Shown piece after piece: positions 9,255 to 18,107 of a stretch of 46,525 nucleotides of DNA. The position numbers and the translations under genes were made by a program. Origin of the DNA: Gemmobacter aquarius (GTDB lineage: Bacteria; Pseudomonadota; Alphaproteobacteria; Rhodobacterales; Rhodobacteraceae); contig NZ_CP028919.1 in assembly GCF_003060865.1 (NCBI RefSeq), forward strand, positions 237,501 through 284,025. Reading direction: 5' to 3'. The notes under the pieces were generated by a model. The model was given only the letters and a program-made list of their open reading frames with translations, was not told the DNA's origin and ran no database searches. Each line of letters starts with the position of its first letter. Positions within the stretch are counted from its first letter, which is position 1.

Positions 9255-10835
9255 TCATGCCTGTCCCAGAATGAAATCGGCCGCGCGTTCGGCGATCATC
9301 ACCGTGGTCGTATGGGTATTTGCCGAAACGATCGTCGGCATGATCGAAGCATCGCAGATCCGCAGCCCGTCGATGCCATGCACTTTGAGCGTCGGATCGA
9401 CCACTGCCATCGCATCGGTGCCCATCTTGGAGGTGCCGACGAAATGGTAATACGAGCCGATGTTTTCGATCACCCACTGGCGCAGCGCGTCACGGGTGGT
9501 GACGGTGGGACCGGGCGACAATTCGACCAGACCCAGACCTTCGGCAAAGGCCTTGGCAGCAAAGATCTTGCGCGAAATCTCGATCATATCGACCGTTCGT
9601 TCAAGGTCGGATGCCTCGCCGAAATAGTTACAATCGACAAGCGGATGCGCGGCAGGATCGGTGCTTTGCAGCCGGATCGACCCGCGCGACAGGGGGCGTA
9701 CAAGACCGGGCAGGGCTAGCACTACATGCGGGTCAACCAGTTCGGTCGCATTTGCGACGGGCTGGCCTGTCTGCACGCGCTTGATCACACTTTCAAAGAA
9801 TTTCGGGCCGAACGGAGCGCGGTGGACGAGGCAAATCTCGAGATCGGGTACGGATTGGTCGTTCGAGCTCGAGCAGAACAATGCGACTTCCGTCACATTT
9901 CCGCGTGGCGGCAGGGCAGGTTCGGCCAGATACCCGATAGGGCCGATGACCAGCGGGTGATCATGCAGGTTTTGTCCGACGCCAGGCAGGACGTGCTTTA
10001 CGTCCAATCCCAGCGCATCGAGATCAGCCTTTGGACCGATGCCCGACAGCATCAGCAACTTTGGTGTCTGGATCGTGCCGGTCGTAACCAGCACTTCGCG
10101 GCGGGCTGTTGCAATGACCGTGCTGCCATCGGCGGAATACTCGACGCCCGTCGCCCGCTTGCCGTCTAGAACGATGCGGTTCGCCATCGCCCGTGTCACC
10201 ACGGTCAGGTTGGCGCGATCTTTCGCCGGAGCGTAATAGGCGGCATAGACACCGACACGTTTGCCGGCTTCCATGTCGACGTGGTGCCAGCCTGCGCCGG
10301 TATTGGAAGCGTTGAAGTCATCGACCTCGGGGTAACCGATTTCGACGCAAGCATCGATGAAGGTGCGCGAAACGGGGTTGCCGGTGTCGCCAGCGTTGCT
10401 GACCGGGATCATTCCAGCCTTGCCAGCGGTCGGGTTGGTGCCGTCAAGCTGGCGCTCTAGCTTTTGCAGGTAGGGCAACACATCGGAATGGGACCAACCC
10501 GACGCGCCTTGGGCCGCCCAGTCGTCATAGTCTTGCGGGCGTCCGCGCGTGTGGATCATGTGAAAGATGTTCGACGTGCCGCCGATGCCGCGACCCGAGG
10601 CGGAATAGACCTGACGGCCCTGGAGTCCTGGTTGGGGCACGCCCATATAGGCCCAGTCCAGATCTGTCAGCAGCAGTTCGTTCCAGCGGAACGGGCTTTC
10701 GACGGCGTCGTTGATCGCGTTGCCGCCCGCCTCGATCATCAGCACGGAAATGGCGGGATCATCGGTAAGCCGGTTCGCCAGCACGCAACCGGCCGTGCCG
10801 CCGCCTACAATGATGTAATCGAATGTGTGGTCCAT
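9255..10835 (-). CDS. GMC-family FAD oxidoreductase (first copy)
   Basis: A 526-residue flavoprotein of the glucose-methanol-choline family. The N-terminal ADP-binding motif (YIIVGGGTAGCVLANRL) is followed by the GMC signature region (GRGIGGTSNIFHMIHTRGRP), the second signature (TTGTIQTPKLLMLSGIGP) and the C-terminal catalytic region (HFVGTSKMG, then ANTHTTTVMI). The catalytic His of HxVGT is present; the second position usually Asn or His reads His. It should oxidise an alcohol to an aldehyde or further. ATG 10835 is preferred since AAGGA lies 7 nt upstream, giving a 20-nt gap to the previous gene; an upstream TTG at 10859 is less likely. It forms a pair with the GMC gene upstream but the two are clearly divergent. 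Confidence 0.9.
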   Translation of the reverse strand: MDHTFDYIIVGGGTAGCVLANRLTDDPAISVLMIEAGGNAINDAVESPFRWNELLLTDLDWAYMGVPQPGLQGRQVYSASGRGIGGTSNIFHMIHTRGRPQDYDDWAAQGASGWSHSDVLPYLQKLERQLDGTNPTAGKAGMIPVSNAGDTGNPVSRTFIDACVEIGYPEVDDFNASNTGAGWHHVDMEAGKRVGVYAAYYAPAKDRANLTVVTRAMANRIVLDGKRATGVEYSADGSTVIATARREVLVTTGTIQTPKLLMLSGIGPKADLDALGLDVKHVLPGVGQNLHDHPLVIGPIGYLAEPALPPRGNVTEVALFCSSSNDQSVPDLEICLVHRAPFGPKFFESVIKRVQTGQPVANATELVDPHVVLALPGLVRPLSRGSIRLQSTDPAAHPLVDCNYFGEASDLERTVDMIEISRKIFAAKAFAEGLGLVELSPGPTVTTRDALRQWVIENIGSYYHFVGTSKMGTDAMAVVDPTLKVHGIDGLRICDASIMPTIVSANTHTTTVMIAERAADFILGQA

Positions 10836-10855
10836 TTGTTTGGTCCTTATCGTCT

Positions 10856-12394
10856 TCAAAGCAAGATCAAGTCGGCGGCTTTGTCACCGATCATGATGGT
10901 TGCGGCATTGGTGTTTCCGGCAGTGATCATCGGCATCACCGAGGCGTCTGCCACGCGCAGGCCGGTGACGCCGCGCACGCGAAGTGACGGATCGACGACA
11001 GCCGTAGGATCATCTGCGGCGCCCATGCGACAGGTGCCGACCGGATGCCAGACCGTCGACGCCGACGCACGCACGTAGGCTGCCAGGGCTTCGTCGCTGG
11101 CGATGTCGGCGCCGGGGGCAAGCTCGCGGTCGCGCAGCACGGTAAACGCGGCATCTTGCGCCAGACGTCGTGCCAGCTTGACGCCCCTGACCAGCACTTC
11201 GACATCGGCGGGGTCGGACAGGTAAGCGGGGTCGACCAGCGGCTTTGTCAGGGGATCGGCGGATGCGAGAGTGACCGAGCCACGACTGCGCGGCTGAGCG
11301 AGGATCGGCACCAGCGTGAAGCCGGGACCACCGTCGACATATTCAGGGTCGGCGTATTGAATCGGTCCAAAGAAGAATTGAAGATCGGGCGAGTTCGTTT
11401 CGCGGTCGAAAACGCCACTGTACGTGAACAGCCCTGCTTCGGACAGCAACTGCGGCGGATCCTGATCTGCCGTTGCACGATAGGCGACGGGCAAAAGAAG
11501 GTGGTCATGCAGGTTTTGACCGACGCCCGGCACATCTGCCACCAAAGCGATGCCATGCGTCCGAAGCGTTTCGGCAGGGCCGATGCCGGAAAGCATAAGA
11601 AGCTGTGGCGACAGGAACGCGCCCGCGCAAAGGATCACCTCGCGCGTGGCGCGGATCGAGGTGGTGACGGAATTGCACACGTACTCTAGGCCAACGGCGC
11701 AACCGTCTTCGATAAGCACGCGAGTTGCCAGCGACCCGGTCAGAACCGTCAATCGCGGATCGCCACGCAGGGGATCGAGAAAGGCCGTGGCTGTACTGCA
11801 GCGTGAACCGGGATCGGCGCGTGTGGACTGGTAGAGGAAGGCGTTGTCTTCCTGCTGTGCGCCATTGAAATCTTCCGCTGCGGTCGACAACCCTGTCGAA
11901 CGGGCAGCCTGCAGGAAGGCCGCCGAGGCGGCAGACGTGACGGGCATGTCGATCACTTGCAAGCCGCCCGATCGCCCGCGATAGGCATCGTCGCCGCCAT
12001 CGAAGGATTCGGACCGCTTGAAATAGGGCAGGACATCGCGGTAGGACCAACCGGTAGCGCCCATTTCGGCCCAGCGATCAAAGTCGCGTGCGTTGCCGCG
12101 CACATACATCATGGCATTGATGGCAGTTCCGCCGCCAAGGCCGCGACCTTGAGCAATATCGACGCGGCGACCGTGCATTCCGGTTTGCGGTGCTGTCTGG
12201 AAGGCCCAGTTCTGCTCGCCCGGTCCCCACATCGAGGTCATCGAGCCGATGTCCGTGGCGTGGATCGCTGGAATGCTGTCGACCGGTCCTGCTTCCAGAA
12301 GGGCGACTCTGGCGTTCCCCATCGTTACCAGACGGTTCGCCAGCACGCAGCCCGCAGCGCCCGCACCTACGACGATGAAATCGAATTCTGTCAT
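10856..12394 (-). CDS. GMC-family FAD oxidoreductase (second copy)
   Basis: A 512-residue GMC flavoenzyme, choline-dehydrogenase-like. The N-terminal FAD motif FIVVGAGAAGCVLANRL, the first signature GRGLGGGTAINAMMYVRG, the second signature CAGAFLSPQLLMLSGIGP and the catalytic VWHPVGTCRMG with TAGNTNAATIMIG are all standard, so the enzyme should be active. The substrate is an unknown alcohol or sugar. It lies between the EthD-fold gene (61 nt upstream) and the other GMC gene in the leftward operon. Two consecutive GMC oxidoreductases suggest stepwise oxidation or two substrates. Confidence 0.92.
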   Translation of the reverse strand: MTEFDFIVVGAGAAGCVLANRLVTMGNARVALLEAGPVDSIPAIHATDIGSMTSMWGPGEQNWAFQTAPQTGMHGRRVDIAQGRGLGGGTAINAMMYVRGNARDFDRWAEMGATGWSYRDVLPYFKRSESFDGGDDAYRGRSGGLQVIDMPVTSAASAAFLQAARSTGLSTAAEDFNGAQQEDNAFLYQSTRADPGSRCSTATAFLDPLRGDPRLTVLTGSLATRVLIEDGCAVGLEYVCNSVTTSIRATREVILCAGAFLSPQLLMLSGIGPAETLRTHGIALVADVPGVGQNLHDHLLLPVAYRATADQDPPQLLSEAGLFTYSGVFDRETNSPDLQFFFGPIQYADPEYVDGGPGFTLVPILAQPRSRGSVTLASADPLTKPLVDPAYLSDPADVEVLVRGVKLARRLAQDAAFTVLRDRELAPGADIASDEALAAYVRASASTVWHPVGTCRMGAADDPTAVVDPSLRVRGVTGLRVADASVMPMITAGNTNAATIMIGDKAADLILL

Positions 12395-12455
12395 GATTCA
12401 GACCCTGTGCCGCATCGAGCGGCGTGTTTGAAATTTCGTATTGGCCAAGTTTGGC

Positions 12456-13151
12456 TTACGCCGTAGCCCGCGCATCCGGCCCGATCAGCCAATATTCCTT
12501 GGTGAGCATCGGAAAGATCTGGCGCGGGTCCAGCGTCGACCCTGCGGCCTTTGGCAGCATCACCGGGCTGGTCGAGCTGGCAAAGGCTGCCTCGGCGGCT
12601 GCGGTGCTTGCAAACCAGTAGTGCGCCACTTCGTCGAAGCGCGCTTCACCGACGGTATAGAGTCCGTCGCGTGCAAAAGCCAAATCGCAGCGGAGAAGGC
12701 CGGGGATCAAGGCCGCACCTGCAACAAGTTCGGCGCGCCGGTTGTCGCGATACGCAGCCACATCAAGCGCAAGATTGCGCTTGGCGAGGACCAGAAGCTT
12801 GACGCCATCCGCAGGGACAGGGCCGTCGAGTACGGTTTGCGTTTCGCAATCGAGAACGGCAGTCATCCAGAAGGCAGCCCAGTTGGGCTCGTCGATCCGC
12901 GCACCCTGAAGGAACTCGGGCGTTTGCATCGAGGCAAGTTGTTCGGCGTCGTTGCGCAGCCAGATTTCGGCACAACCGCTCCAGATCGGCGCGGTGTCTA
13001 TGCTGCACGGGACGCGAAGGGCAAGCCGGTAGCGGGCAATCTGCGGTATCTTGACCGCAAAGCGGACAGCGTGAACGTTCAGCCAATAGTCCTGAAAGTC
13101 GGCCTCGGTCATTCCCGGACGTGGTGTTGCGTAGATGTGCTGATGAATCAC
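12456..13151 (-). CDS. EthD-domain protein, two ferredoxin-like repeats
   Basis: A 231-residue protein with two dimeric alpha-beta barrel halves. The first (IHQHIYATPRPGMTEADFQD, then YWLNVHA) is a clear EthD-type domain; the second (from KLLVLAKRNL to VGEARFDEVAHYWF) is a diverged copy. EthD-like folds include small monooxygenase- and cyclase-like proteins often found beside oxidoreductases; no catalytic role can be proved here. A GTG at 13151 is preferred: GGAG lies six nt upstream and the conserved domain begins at once. The ATG at 13202 would add an unusual AT-rich extension. It is the first gene of the leftward operon, facing the shared intergenic region. Confidence 0.8.
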   Translation of the reverse strand: MIHQHIYATPRPGMTEADFQDYWLNVHAVRFAVKIPQIARYRLALRVPCSIDTAPIWSGCAEIWLRNDAEQLASMQTPEFLQGARIDEPNWAAFWMTAVLDCETQTVLDGPVPADGVKLLVLAKRNLALDVAAYRDNRRAELVAGAALIPGLLRCDLAFARDGLYTVGEARFDEVAHYWFASTAAAEAAFASSTSPVMLPKAAGSTLDPRQIFPMLTKEYWLIGPDARATA

Positions 13152-13551
13152 TGGTGGCTCCAAATTTACATATTTGTCATAATAAGCTGCTTCGACCTGC
13201 ATTCCTGGCAATTGTAAACTGCAAGATATTTATTAGCCATAAGTCAATATGATCTTTTCTTTTTCTTGCAGAAATATTTGCTCCCAAAAGGCTAGGAGCA
13301 GGTATCTAAAGATAGATTGCCCGCACGGCTTTAGCCAACTACTTTCAACAGCGTTCGATTGTCAATCGTCCGCTCAAATTCAGATATCAAGATGCGATCG
13401 AAAGCGGATATCTCAATTCGGCGAGCGTACGCTGCAAACTAGAGTAAATTTCTGTAGTTAAAATGATCCTACCCCTTAAAATCGCCTGCCGTACTGATGG
13501 GTGCGTTGCCGGACTAAGATGTTTTGCTGAAAAACATAAGAAAGCTTTAAA
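13152..13551. promoter_or_regulatory. Divergent AT-rich intergenic region between the two cluster arms
   Basis: A 400-bp gap with clearly lower GC than the flanking genes and no convincing ORF. It must hold the promoters of both arms. It contains CGATTG-T-CAATCG (13356-13368), a perfect 6-bp inverted repeat, and a pair of GATATC palindromes about 24 bp apart (near 13382-13411), all of which could be operator sites. A weak promoter-like TTGTCA-N17-AGATAT (13359-13387) reads rightward. No regulator gene is encoded nearby. Confidence 0.6.
13356..13368. promoter_or_regulatory. Candidate operator, inverted repeat CGATTG-T-CAATCG
   Basis: A perfect 6-bp inverted repeat with a one-base centre, in the middle of the divergent promoter region. 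The size suits a dimeric regulator, but no partner regulator is identified and chance occurrence cannot be excluded. Confidence 0.3.
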
Positions 13552-14568
13552 ATGACTGTCCAGAATGGCGTCTTCGAAATTCAGAACTTCCGGATGCAAT
13601 CGGGAGCGACGTTGCCGGTTGCGCGCATCTCGTATCGGACGCATGGATTGCTGAATGCCGAAAAATCGAACGCAATCCTGTTCCCGTGCTTTCTCGGAGG
13701 CGTTCCTGAAGCGCTTGAGATATGGATCGGCGAGGGACGCCCGCTAGATCCTTCCAAATACTTCATCATCTTGCCGGGACAATTTGGGATCGCCCCGTCT
13801 TCGTCGCCGTCCAACACGCCGGCACCTTATGACGGCGCTTCTTTTCCCCAGTCCACCATCGCCGACGACGTAATCGCGCAGGAGCAGATGCTGCGCGAGG
13901 TGTTCGGTGTAGCCGAGTTGCAACTGGTGCTGGGCTGGTCGGTCGGTGCGTTGCAGACCTATGAGTGGGCCGTGCGTTTTCCCGACGCAGTGAAGCGTAT
14001 GGCGTCGATCGCCGGGGCCGCCAAACCATCCGACTGGACGAAGCTTTGGCTGAAAAGCGTGATCGAAGAGCCGCTGACGACCGATCCGTTCTGGGCCAAC
14101 GGACACTATGCGGATGGCGCTTCCTTGCAGGCGGGGAAGCGTCAGATCGGGCATCTGGCGGCGCTTACCCTGCCGCCGAAGGCCTTTTACAAGATGGGCG
14201 AGGAAGTCTGGCGCAATCTCGGCTTTTCATCGGTTCCCGATTTCGTTGCACGCTTTTGGGAAGCGTTCTGGTTGCCCTATGACCCGAACGATCTGGTCTT
14301 GCAGGCGCGAAAAGCCTGGGCCGCCGATCCCGCGCGGGGTGGCGATATTCGCAAGGCGCAGGCCGGCATCAAGGCCCGCGTGATGGTCGCTGCTTTTACG
14401 GGCGATGCGATGTTTCCGCCGGAAGAAGGTGCGCTTGACGCTGCTGCGACACCCGGTTCGTTGTTCCGGCATCTGGAGGGTTCGTCAGGACACCTCGCTA
14501 CTTTTTCGCTGTCCGAGACGGACCGGACCAATATTGACAGTGTCCTCGCCGAAATTCTGGGGGCCTGA
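13552..14568 (+). CDS. MetX-like alpha/beta-hydrolase (homoserine acyltransferase family)
   Basis: A 338-residue alpha/beta-hydrolase-fold protein of the homoserine O-acetyltransferase family. The nucleophile elbow is GWSVGALQTYEWA (Ser near residue 130). The acid is probably in FTGDAMFPPEE and the histidine in EGSSGHLATFS near the C-terminus, so the triad looks complete. Family members transfer acyl groups to alcohols or hydrolyse esters. This gene is not near methionine genes, so a secondary-metabolism acyltransferase or hydrolase role is more likely than methionine synthesis. It is the first gene of the rightward arm and ends two bases before the next start. The ribosome site (AAGAAAG) is weak. 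Confidence 0.85.
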   Translation: MTVQNGVFEIQNFRMQSGATLPVARISYRTHGLLNAEKSNAILFPCFLGGVPEALEIWIGEGRPLDPSKYFIILPGQFGIAPSSSPSNTPAPYDGASFPQSTIADDVIAQEQMLREVFGVAELQLVLGWSVGALQTYEWAVRFPDAVKRMASIAGAAKPSDWTKLWLKSVIEEPLTTDPFWANGHYADGASLQAGKRQIGHLAALTLPPKAFYKMGEEVWRNLGFSSVPDFVARFWEAFWLPYDPNDLVLQARKAWAADPARGGDIRKAQAGIKARVMVAAFTGDAMFPPEEGALDAAATPGSLFRHLEGSSGHLATFSLSETDRTNIDSVLAEILGA

Positions 14569-14570
14569 CC

Positions 14571-15467
14571 ATGCTGCGTCACGCGCTCGTGCAGCGGCCG
14601 GATTTCCAGATCGATCCTGATAAGGTCGCGCCGGTCAGCGGTGCCGCTTTGCGTTATTTCCAGTGCGGGACGGGGGAACCGGTCCTGATGATCCACGGCA
14701 CGAGTCTGAGCGATAGTCTTGCGATACCGCTTCGACTGTATCCGCCGCTTTATGACGGCTTCGAAGTCATCAGTTACTACCGCGCGGGTTACAACGGCAG
14801 CACCTTTGAAGGGTCTGGTGTGAGCATTGAAGACGGTGCTCGGCATGCGGTCGAACTGTTGGATCACTTGAAGATCGAAAAGGCGCATCTGATGGCCTTT
14901 TCCTTTGGTGGCGTGATCGGCTTCGAGGCGCTGTTGAAGTATCCTGACCGATTTGCATCTGCAGTACTGCTCGAGCCGTACCTGCCGCGCGAGAGCGAGG
15001 CAGCTATCAAGGCCAATACAGACGCCTACATGGCTGCCATCCAGCTGTATCAGGCGGGCGACAAGCTGGGAGCGGGCTTGCGCTACATGGAATTGGTGTG
15101 TGGGCCCGATTTCCTGTCAGCAGTGCAAATGACCGGACCGTTGGACGTATGGGCGCGGGCTGAAGCGTCTATGACCACGACGTTCGAAGTGGATTTTTCA
15201 GCGATTGCCGGTTGGGACTTTCGCCCCTCGCAAGCCGACAGCTATGCGCCGCATAAGACGCCGGTTCCGGTTCTGGCCTGCATGGGCTTGCAATCGGAAG
15301 CCGCCATGCCCGGTTTTCGGGAGACGCAGGACTTTCTGATGCGCTGGCTTCCGAATGTTGAGCGCGCAGGCATCCCGTTTGCCACGCACGGTATGCAGTC
15401 GATGAACCCTATCGCCGTTGGCGAAGCCGCCGTTGATTTTTTCACCCGTCATCCGATCAGGGGCTGA
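14571..15467 (+). CDS. Alpha/beta-fold hydrolase
   Basis: A 298-residue alpha/beta hydrolase. An HG-type oxyanion segment (VLMIHGTSLSDS) is followed by the nucleophile elbow MAFSFGGVIGFEAL (Ser near residue 110) and a late histidine in FATHGMQSMNP. The usual acid position is uncertain: the region around GLQSEAAMP has no clear Asp, so a Glu there may serve. It could be an esterase, lactonase, C-C hydrolase or non-catalytic relative. It is translated directly after the MetX-like gene (2-nt gap), so the two alpha/beta hydrolases are probably co-produced. Confidence 0.85.
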   Translation: MLRHALVQRPDFQIDPDKVAPVSGAALRYFQCGTGEPVLMIHGTSLSDSLAIPLRLYPPLYDGFEVISYYRAGYNGSTFEGSGVSIEDGARHAVELLDHLKIEKAHLMAFSFGGVIGFEALLKYPDRFASAVLLEPYLPRESEAAIKANTDAYMAAIQLYQAGDKLGAGLRYMELVCGPDFLSAVQMTGPLDVWARAEASMTTTFEVDFSAIAGWDFRPSQADSYAPHKTPVPVLACMGLQSEAAMPGFRETQDFLMRWLPNVERAGIPFATHGMQSMNPIAVGEAAVDFFTRHPIRG

Positions 15468-15525
15468 ACCGCAGGTTTTCGGTCCGTCGTAATACAAACT
15501 CGCCGTCAGACGGCACAGGAGCAAA

Positions 15526-16356
15526 ATGAGTACGAAGCGCATTCTCGCGGTAATGTCCGAATATGGTTACTGGGGCATCGAGCTTGTCGGTCCGCTGCGT
15601 AAGCTGGAAGCGGCGGGATACACGTTCGATTTCGTGACTCCCAAGGGGAAACGGTCGCCTTGCCTGCCGCCGAGCCGCGACACGACCTATATTGACCCTC
15701 CGCTGGGCGTTTGCGTGACCACCCCGACCGACAAGGCGCTGGTGGATGCGTTTGAAGCAAGCGGCGCATTGGACGCCACGCTGAACCTGTCGCAGATGTT
15801 CCCCGAACGCCCCTATGTATCGCGTCCTGATTTCCTGCGCGAACTGGAAGCCTATTACGAGGCTCGCAAGGCGGCACAGGCTGCGGCGATCGAGACATAT
15901 GATGCGATCCTGCTGGTGGGCGGGTCGGGGCCGATCATCGACATGGTGAATAACCAGCGCTTGCACGATCTGGTGTTGGGCTTTCACGCGGCAGACAAAC
16001 CGATCGGCGCAATTTGCTACGGCGTTGCCACGCTTGTTTTCGCGCGCGATTTCAACGAGCGCAAATCGCTGCTGCTCGGCAAGCATGTGACCGGCCATTG
16101 CATCGAGTATGATTATCATGACGGCACCGGCTTTATGGGCACAGACCTGAATATGGGACCGCCGCCGTATTGCCTTGAATACCTGCTGGCAGACGCAGTG
16201 GGTGCACATGGTCAGTACCACGGTAATTTCGGGAAAGGCACCTCGGTCATTGTGGATTACCCGTTCATTACGGCCCGCTCGCTGCAATGCTCGCATGAAT
16301 TTGGCGACCGGTTTGTCGATGTCCTTTCAAAAGGCATGAAGCGGTCGGGTTGGTGA
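15526..16356 (+). CDS. DJ-1/PfpI-superfamily protein (Hsp31/glyoxalase-like)
   Basis: A 276-residue cytosolic protein of the class-I glutamine-amidotransferase-like/DJ-1 superfamily. The early acidic motif (MSEYGYWGIEL), an insertion of about 50 residues, and the nucleophile elbow IGAICYGVATL with a reactive cysteine near residue 165 are visible. The length and insertion resemble Hsp31-type members, which act as chaperones, glyoxalases or deglycases. A reactive-aldehyde or keto-acid role would fit the oxidoreductases and ThDP enzyme nearby, but this is inference. A good ribosome site (AGGAGCAAA) precedes ATG. It lies 58 nt after the hydrolase gene and 41 nt before the ThDP gene. Confidence 0.85.
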   Translation: MSTKRILAVMSEYGYWGIELVGPLRKLEAAGYTFDFVTPKGKRSPCLPPSRDTTYIDPPLGVCVTTPTDKALVDAFEASGALDATLNLSQMFPERPYVSRPDFLRELEAYYEARKAAQAAAIETYDAILLVGGSGPIIDMVNNQRLHDLVLGFHAADKPIGAICYGVATLVFARDFNERKSLLLGKHVTGHCIEYDYHDGTGFMGTDLNMGPPPYCLEYLLADAVGAHGQYHGNFGKGTSVIVDYPFITARSLQCSHEFGDRFVDVLSKGMKRSGW

Positions 16357-16397
16357 GGCGCGGCGTGCTGGATCATTTATCAGGAAGAGAATTTTAG

Positions 16398-18107
16398 ATG
16401 ACCCGGACCGGACATTATGCCGTGCTCGACCAGTTATTGGCCGACGGTGTGACAAAGATTTTCGGTAATCCCGGAACCGTCGAGCAGGGTTTGCTCGACG
16501 CTTTGGGCGACAGGCCGGCGTTGAATTACGTTTTGACCTTGCAGGAAAGCATCGCCGTATATGCGGCAGATGCCTATGCGCGGTCGACCGGCGGGCTGGC
16601 TGTGGCGCAAATCCATTCCAGTCCCGGCTTGGGAAATGCCATCGGTGCCATGTATCAGGCAATGCGCGGCCAAAGCCCGATTCTGGTGTTGGGTGGAGAT
16701 GCGGGCATTCGCTATCAGGCGATGGACGCGCAGATGGCGGCCGATCTGGTCAGCATGGCGCGGCCCGTTACCAAGTGGGCGACCATGGTAACCCATCCGG
16801 GATCGCTGCTGCGCATCCTGCGCCGTGCCATAAAGGTTGCGCTGACGCCGCCCATGGGGCCGGTCTATGTGTGCCTGCCCCAGGATATCCTGGACGAGAT
16901 CGTCACCGAAACGGTGCGGCCGACGCAGGTGCCGGACACTCGGGTTGCCCCTTTGGCAAGCCAGATTGCACTGGCCGCCGACATGCTGGTCGCGGCAGAG
17001 CGGCCGACGATCTATATCGGTGACGGTGTCGCGCGGTCGCGCGCGCAAGAGCAGCTCACGCGGGTGGCAGAATTACTGGGCGCGTATGTCTGGGGTGTGG
17101 ACGGCGGCGATCTTAACATGTCGTGGCGCCATCCGCTGTGGCGCGGTCAGACAGGACATATGTTCGGGTCGCACAGCTTGCCCATCGTGCAAAGCGGTGA
17201 CTGCAATCTGGTTGTCGGCACATACATGCTGCCCGAAGTCTTTCCCGAGCTTGGCGACATCTACGCCGAAGGTGCCAAGACCATCCACATCGATCTCGAT
17301 GCGAATGCCATCGGCAAGAACCATCAGGTCGATCTGGGGCTGTTGGGCGACCCTGCAACGGCTTTGGCAGCCTTGGCCGATGCGCTTGCCGAGCGGATGA
17401 CGCCGACCCGCGCGGCGCTTTCGCAACAGCGGATGAAACAGGGTCAGGTGCGGTCGACACAAGACAACGAAAGTGCCCGCGCCAATGCGACCCTTGGCGA
17501 CCGGACAATTCCGGGCGGTCTGCACTTCGGGCATTTCGCGCAGGAACTGGTCCGGCTTGCACCGCAGGATACGATCATTTTCGACGAGGCCCTGACCAAT
17601 TCACCGGCCCTGACGGCGTTCGTCCAGCCCGATGTTCCCGGACAATACTTTCAGACCCGTGGCGGCTCGCTTGGCACGGCTTTGGCGGGCGGTATCGGTT
17701 TGCAGGCGTCGGCACCGCACAAGACCGTCTTTGCCATCTCGGGCGACGGGGGCGGCATGTATGTGCTGCAATCGCTGTGGAGTGCGGCGCGGCACAACAT
17801 GCCAATCAAGTTTGTTATCTGTAACAACCGGTCTTACCGGCTGTTGCAGGCCAATATCAGCCAATACTGGGCCGAGCGGGGGATCACCGACCGCCCCTTT
17901 CCGATCAGCTTCGATCTGTCAAAGCCGGCGCTCGATTTCGCGCATATCGCGCGCGGGTTCGGCGTGCAAAGCGCGCAGGTCGAGACCGGCGACCAGATCA
18001 TCCCCGCCATCGAACGCGCCCTCGCCCATCCGGGCCCCTTCGTGATCGACGTCTTGCTCGAGTCGAACGTCCATCCCGAACTTATCGGAGTGAAATGCGG
18101 ACAATGA
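16398..18107 (+). CDS. Thiamine-diphosphate enzyme, benzoylformate-decarboxylase-like
   Basis: A 569-residue three-domain ThDP-dependent enzyme. The N-terminal Pyr domain has FGNPGTVEQ and the cofactor-activating glutamate at LQESIAVYAADAY (Glu50). A histidine in VAQIHSSPGLGNA matches the catalytic His70 region of benzoylformate decarboxylase. The PP domain carries the ThDP/Mg motif ISGDGGGMYVLQSL to VICNNRSY. It should decarboxylate or ligate a 2-oxo acid, perhaps aromatic or branched; acetolactate-synthase-like chemistry is the alternative. Its 3' end overlaps the start of the glgX-like gene, so the two are translationally coupled, an odd pairing. Confidence 0.88.
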   Translation: MTRTGHYAVLDQLLADGVTKIFGNPGTVEQGLLDALGDRPALNYVLTLQESIAVYAADAYARSTGGLAVAQIHSSPGLGNAIGAMYQAMRGQSPILVLGGDAGIRYQAMDAQMAADLVSMARPVTKWATMVTHPGSLLRILRRAIKVALTPPMGPVYVCLPQDILDEIVTETVRPTQVPDTRVAPLASQIALAADMLVAAERPTIYIGDGVARSRAQEQLTRVAELLGAYVWGVDGGDLNMSWRHPLWRGQTGHMFGSHSLPIVQSGDCNLVVGTYMLPEVFPELGDIYAEGAKTIHIDLDANAIGKNHQVDLGLLGDPATALAALADALAERMTPTRAALSQQRMKQGQVRSTQDNESARANATLGDRTIPGGLHFGHFAQELVRLAPQDTIIFDEALTNSPALTAFVQPDVPGQYFQTRGGSLGTALAGGIGLQASAPHKTVFAISGDGGGMYVLQSLWSAARHNMPIKFVICNNRSYRLLQANISQYWAERGITDRPFPISFDLSKPALDFAHIARGFGVQSAQVETGDQIIPAIERALAHPGPFVIDVLLESNVHPELIGVKCGQ

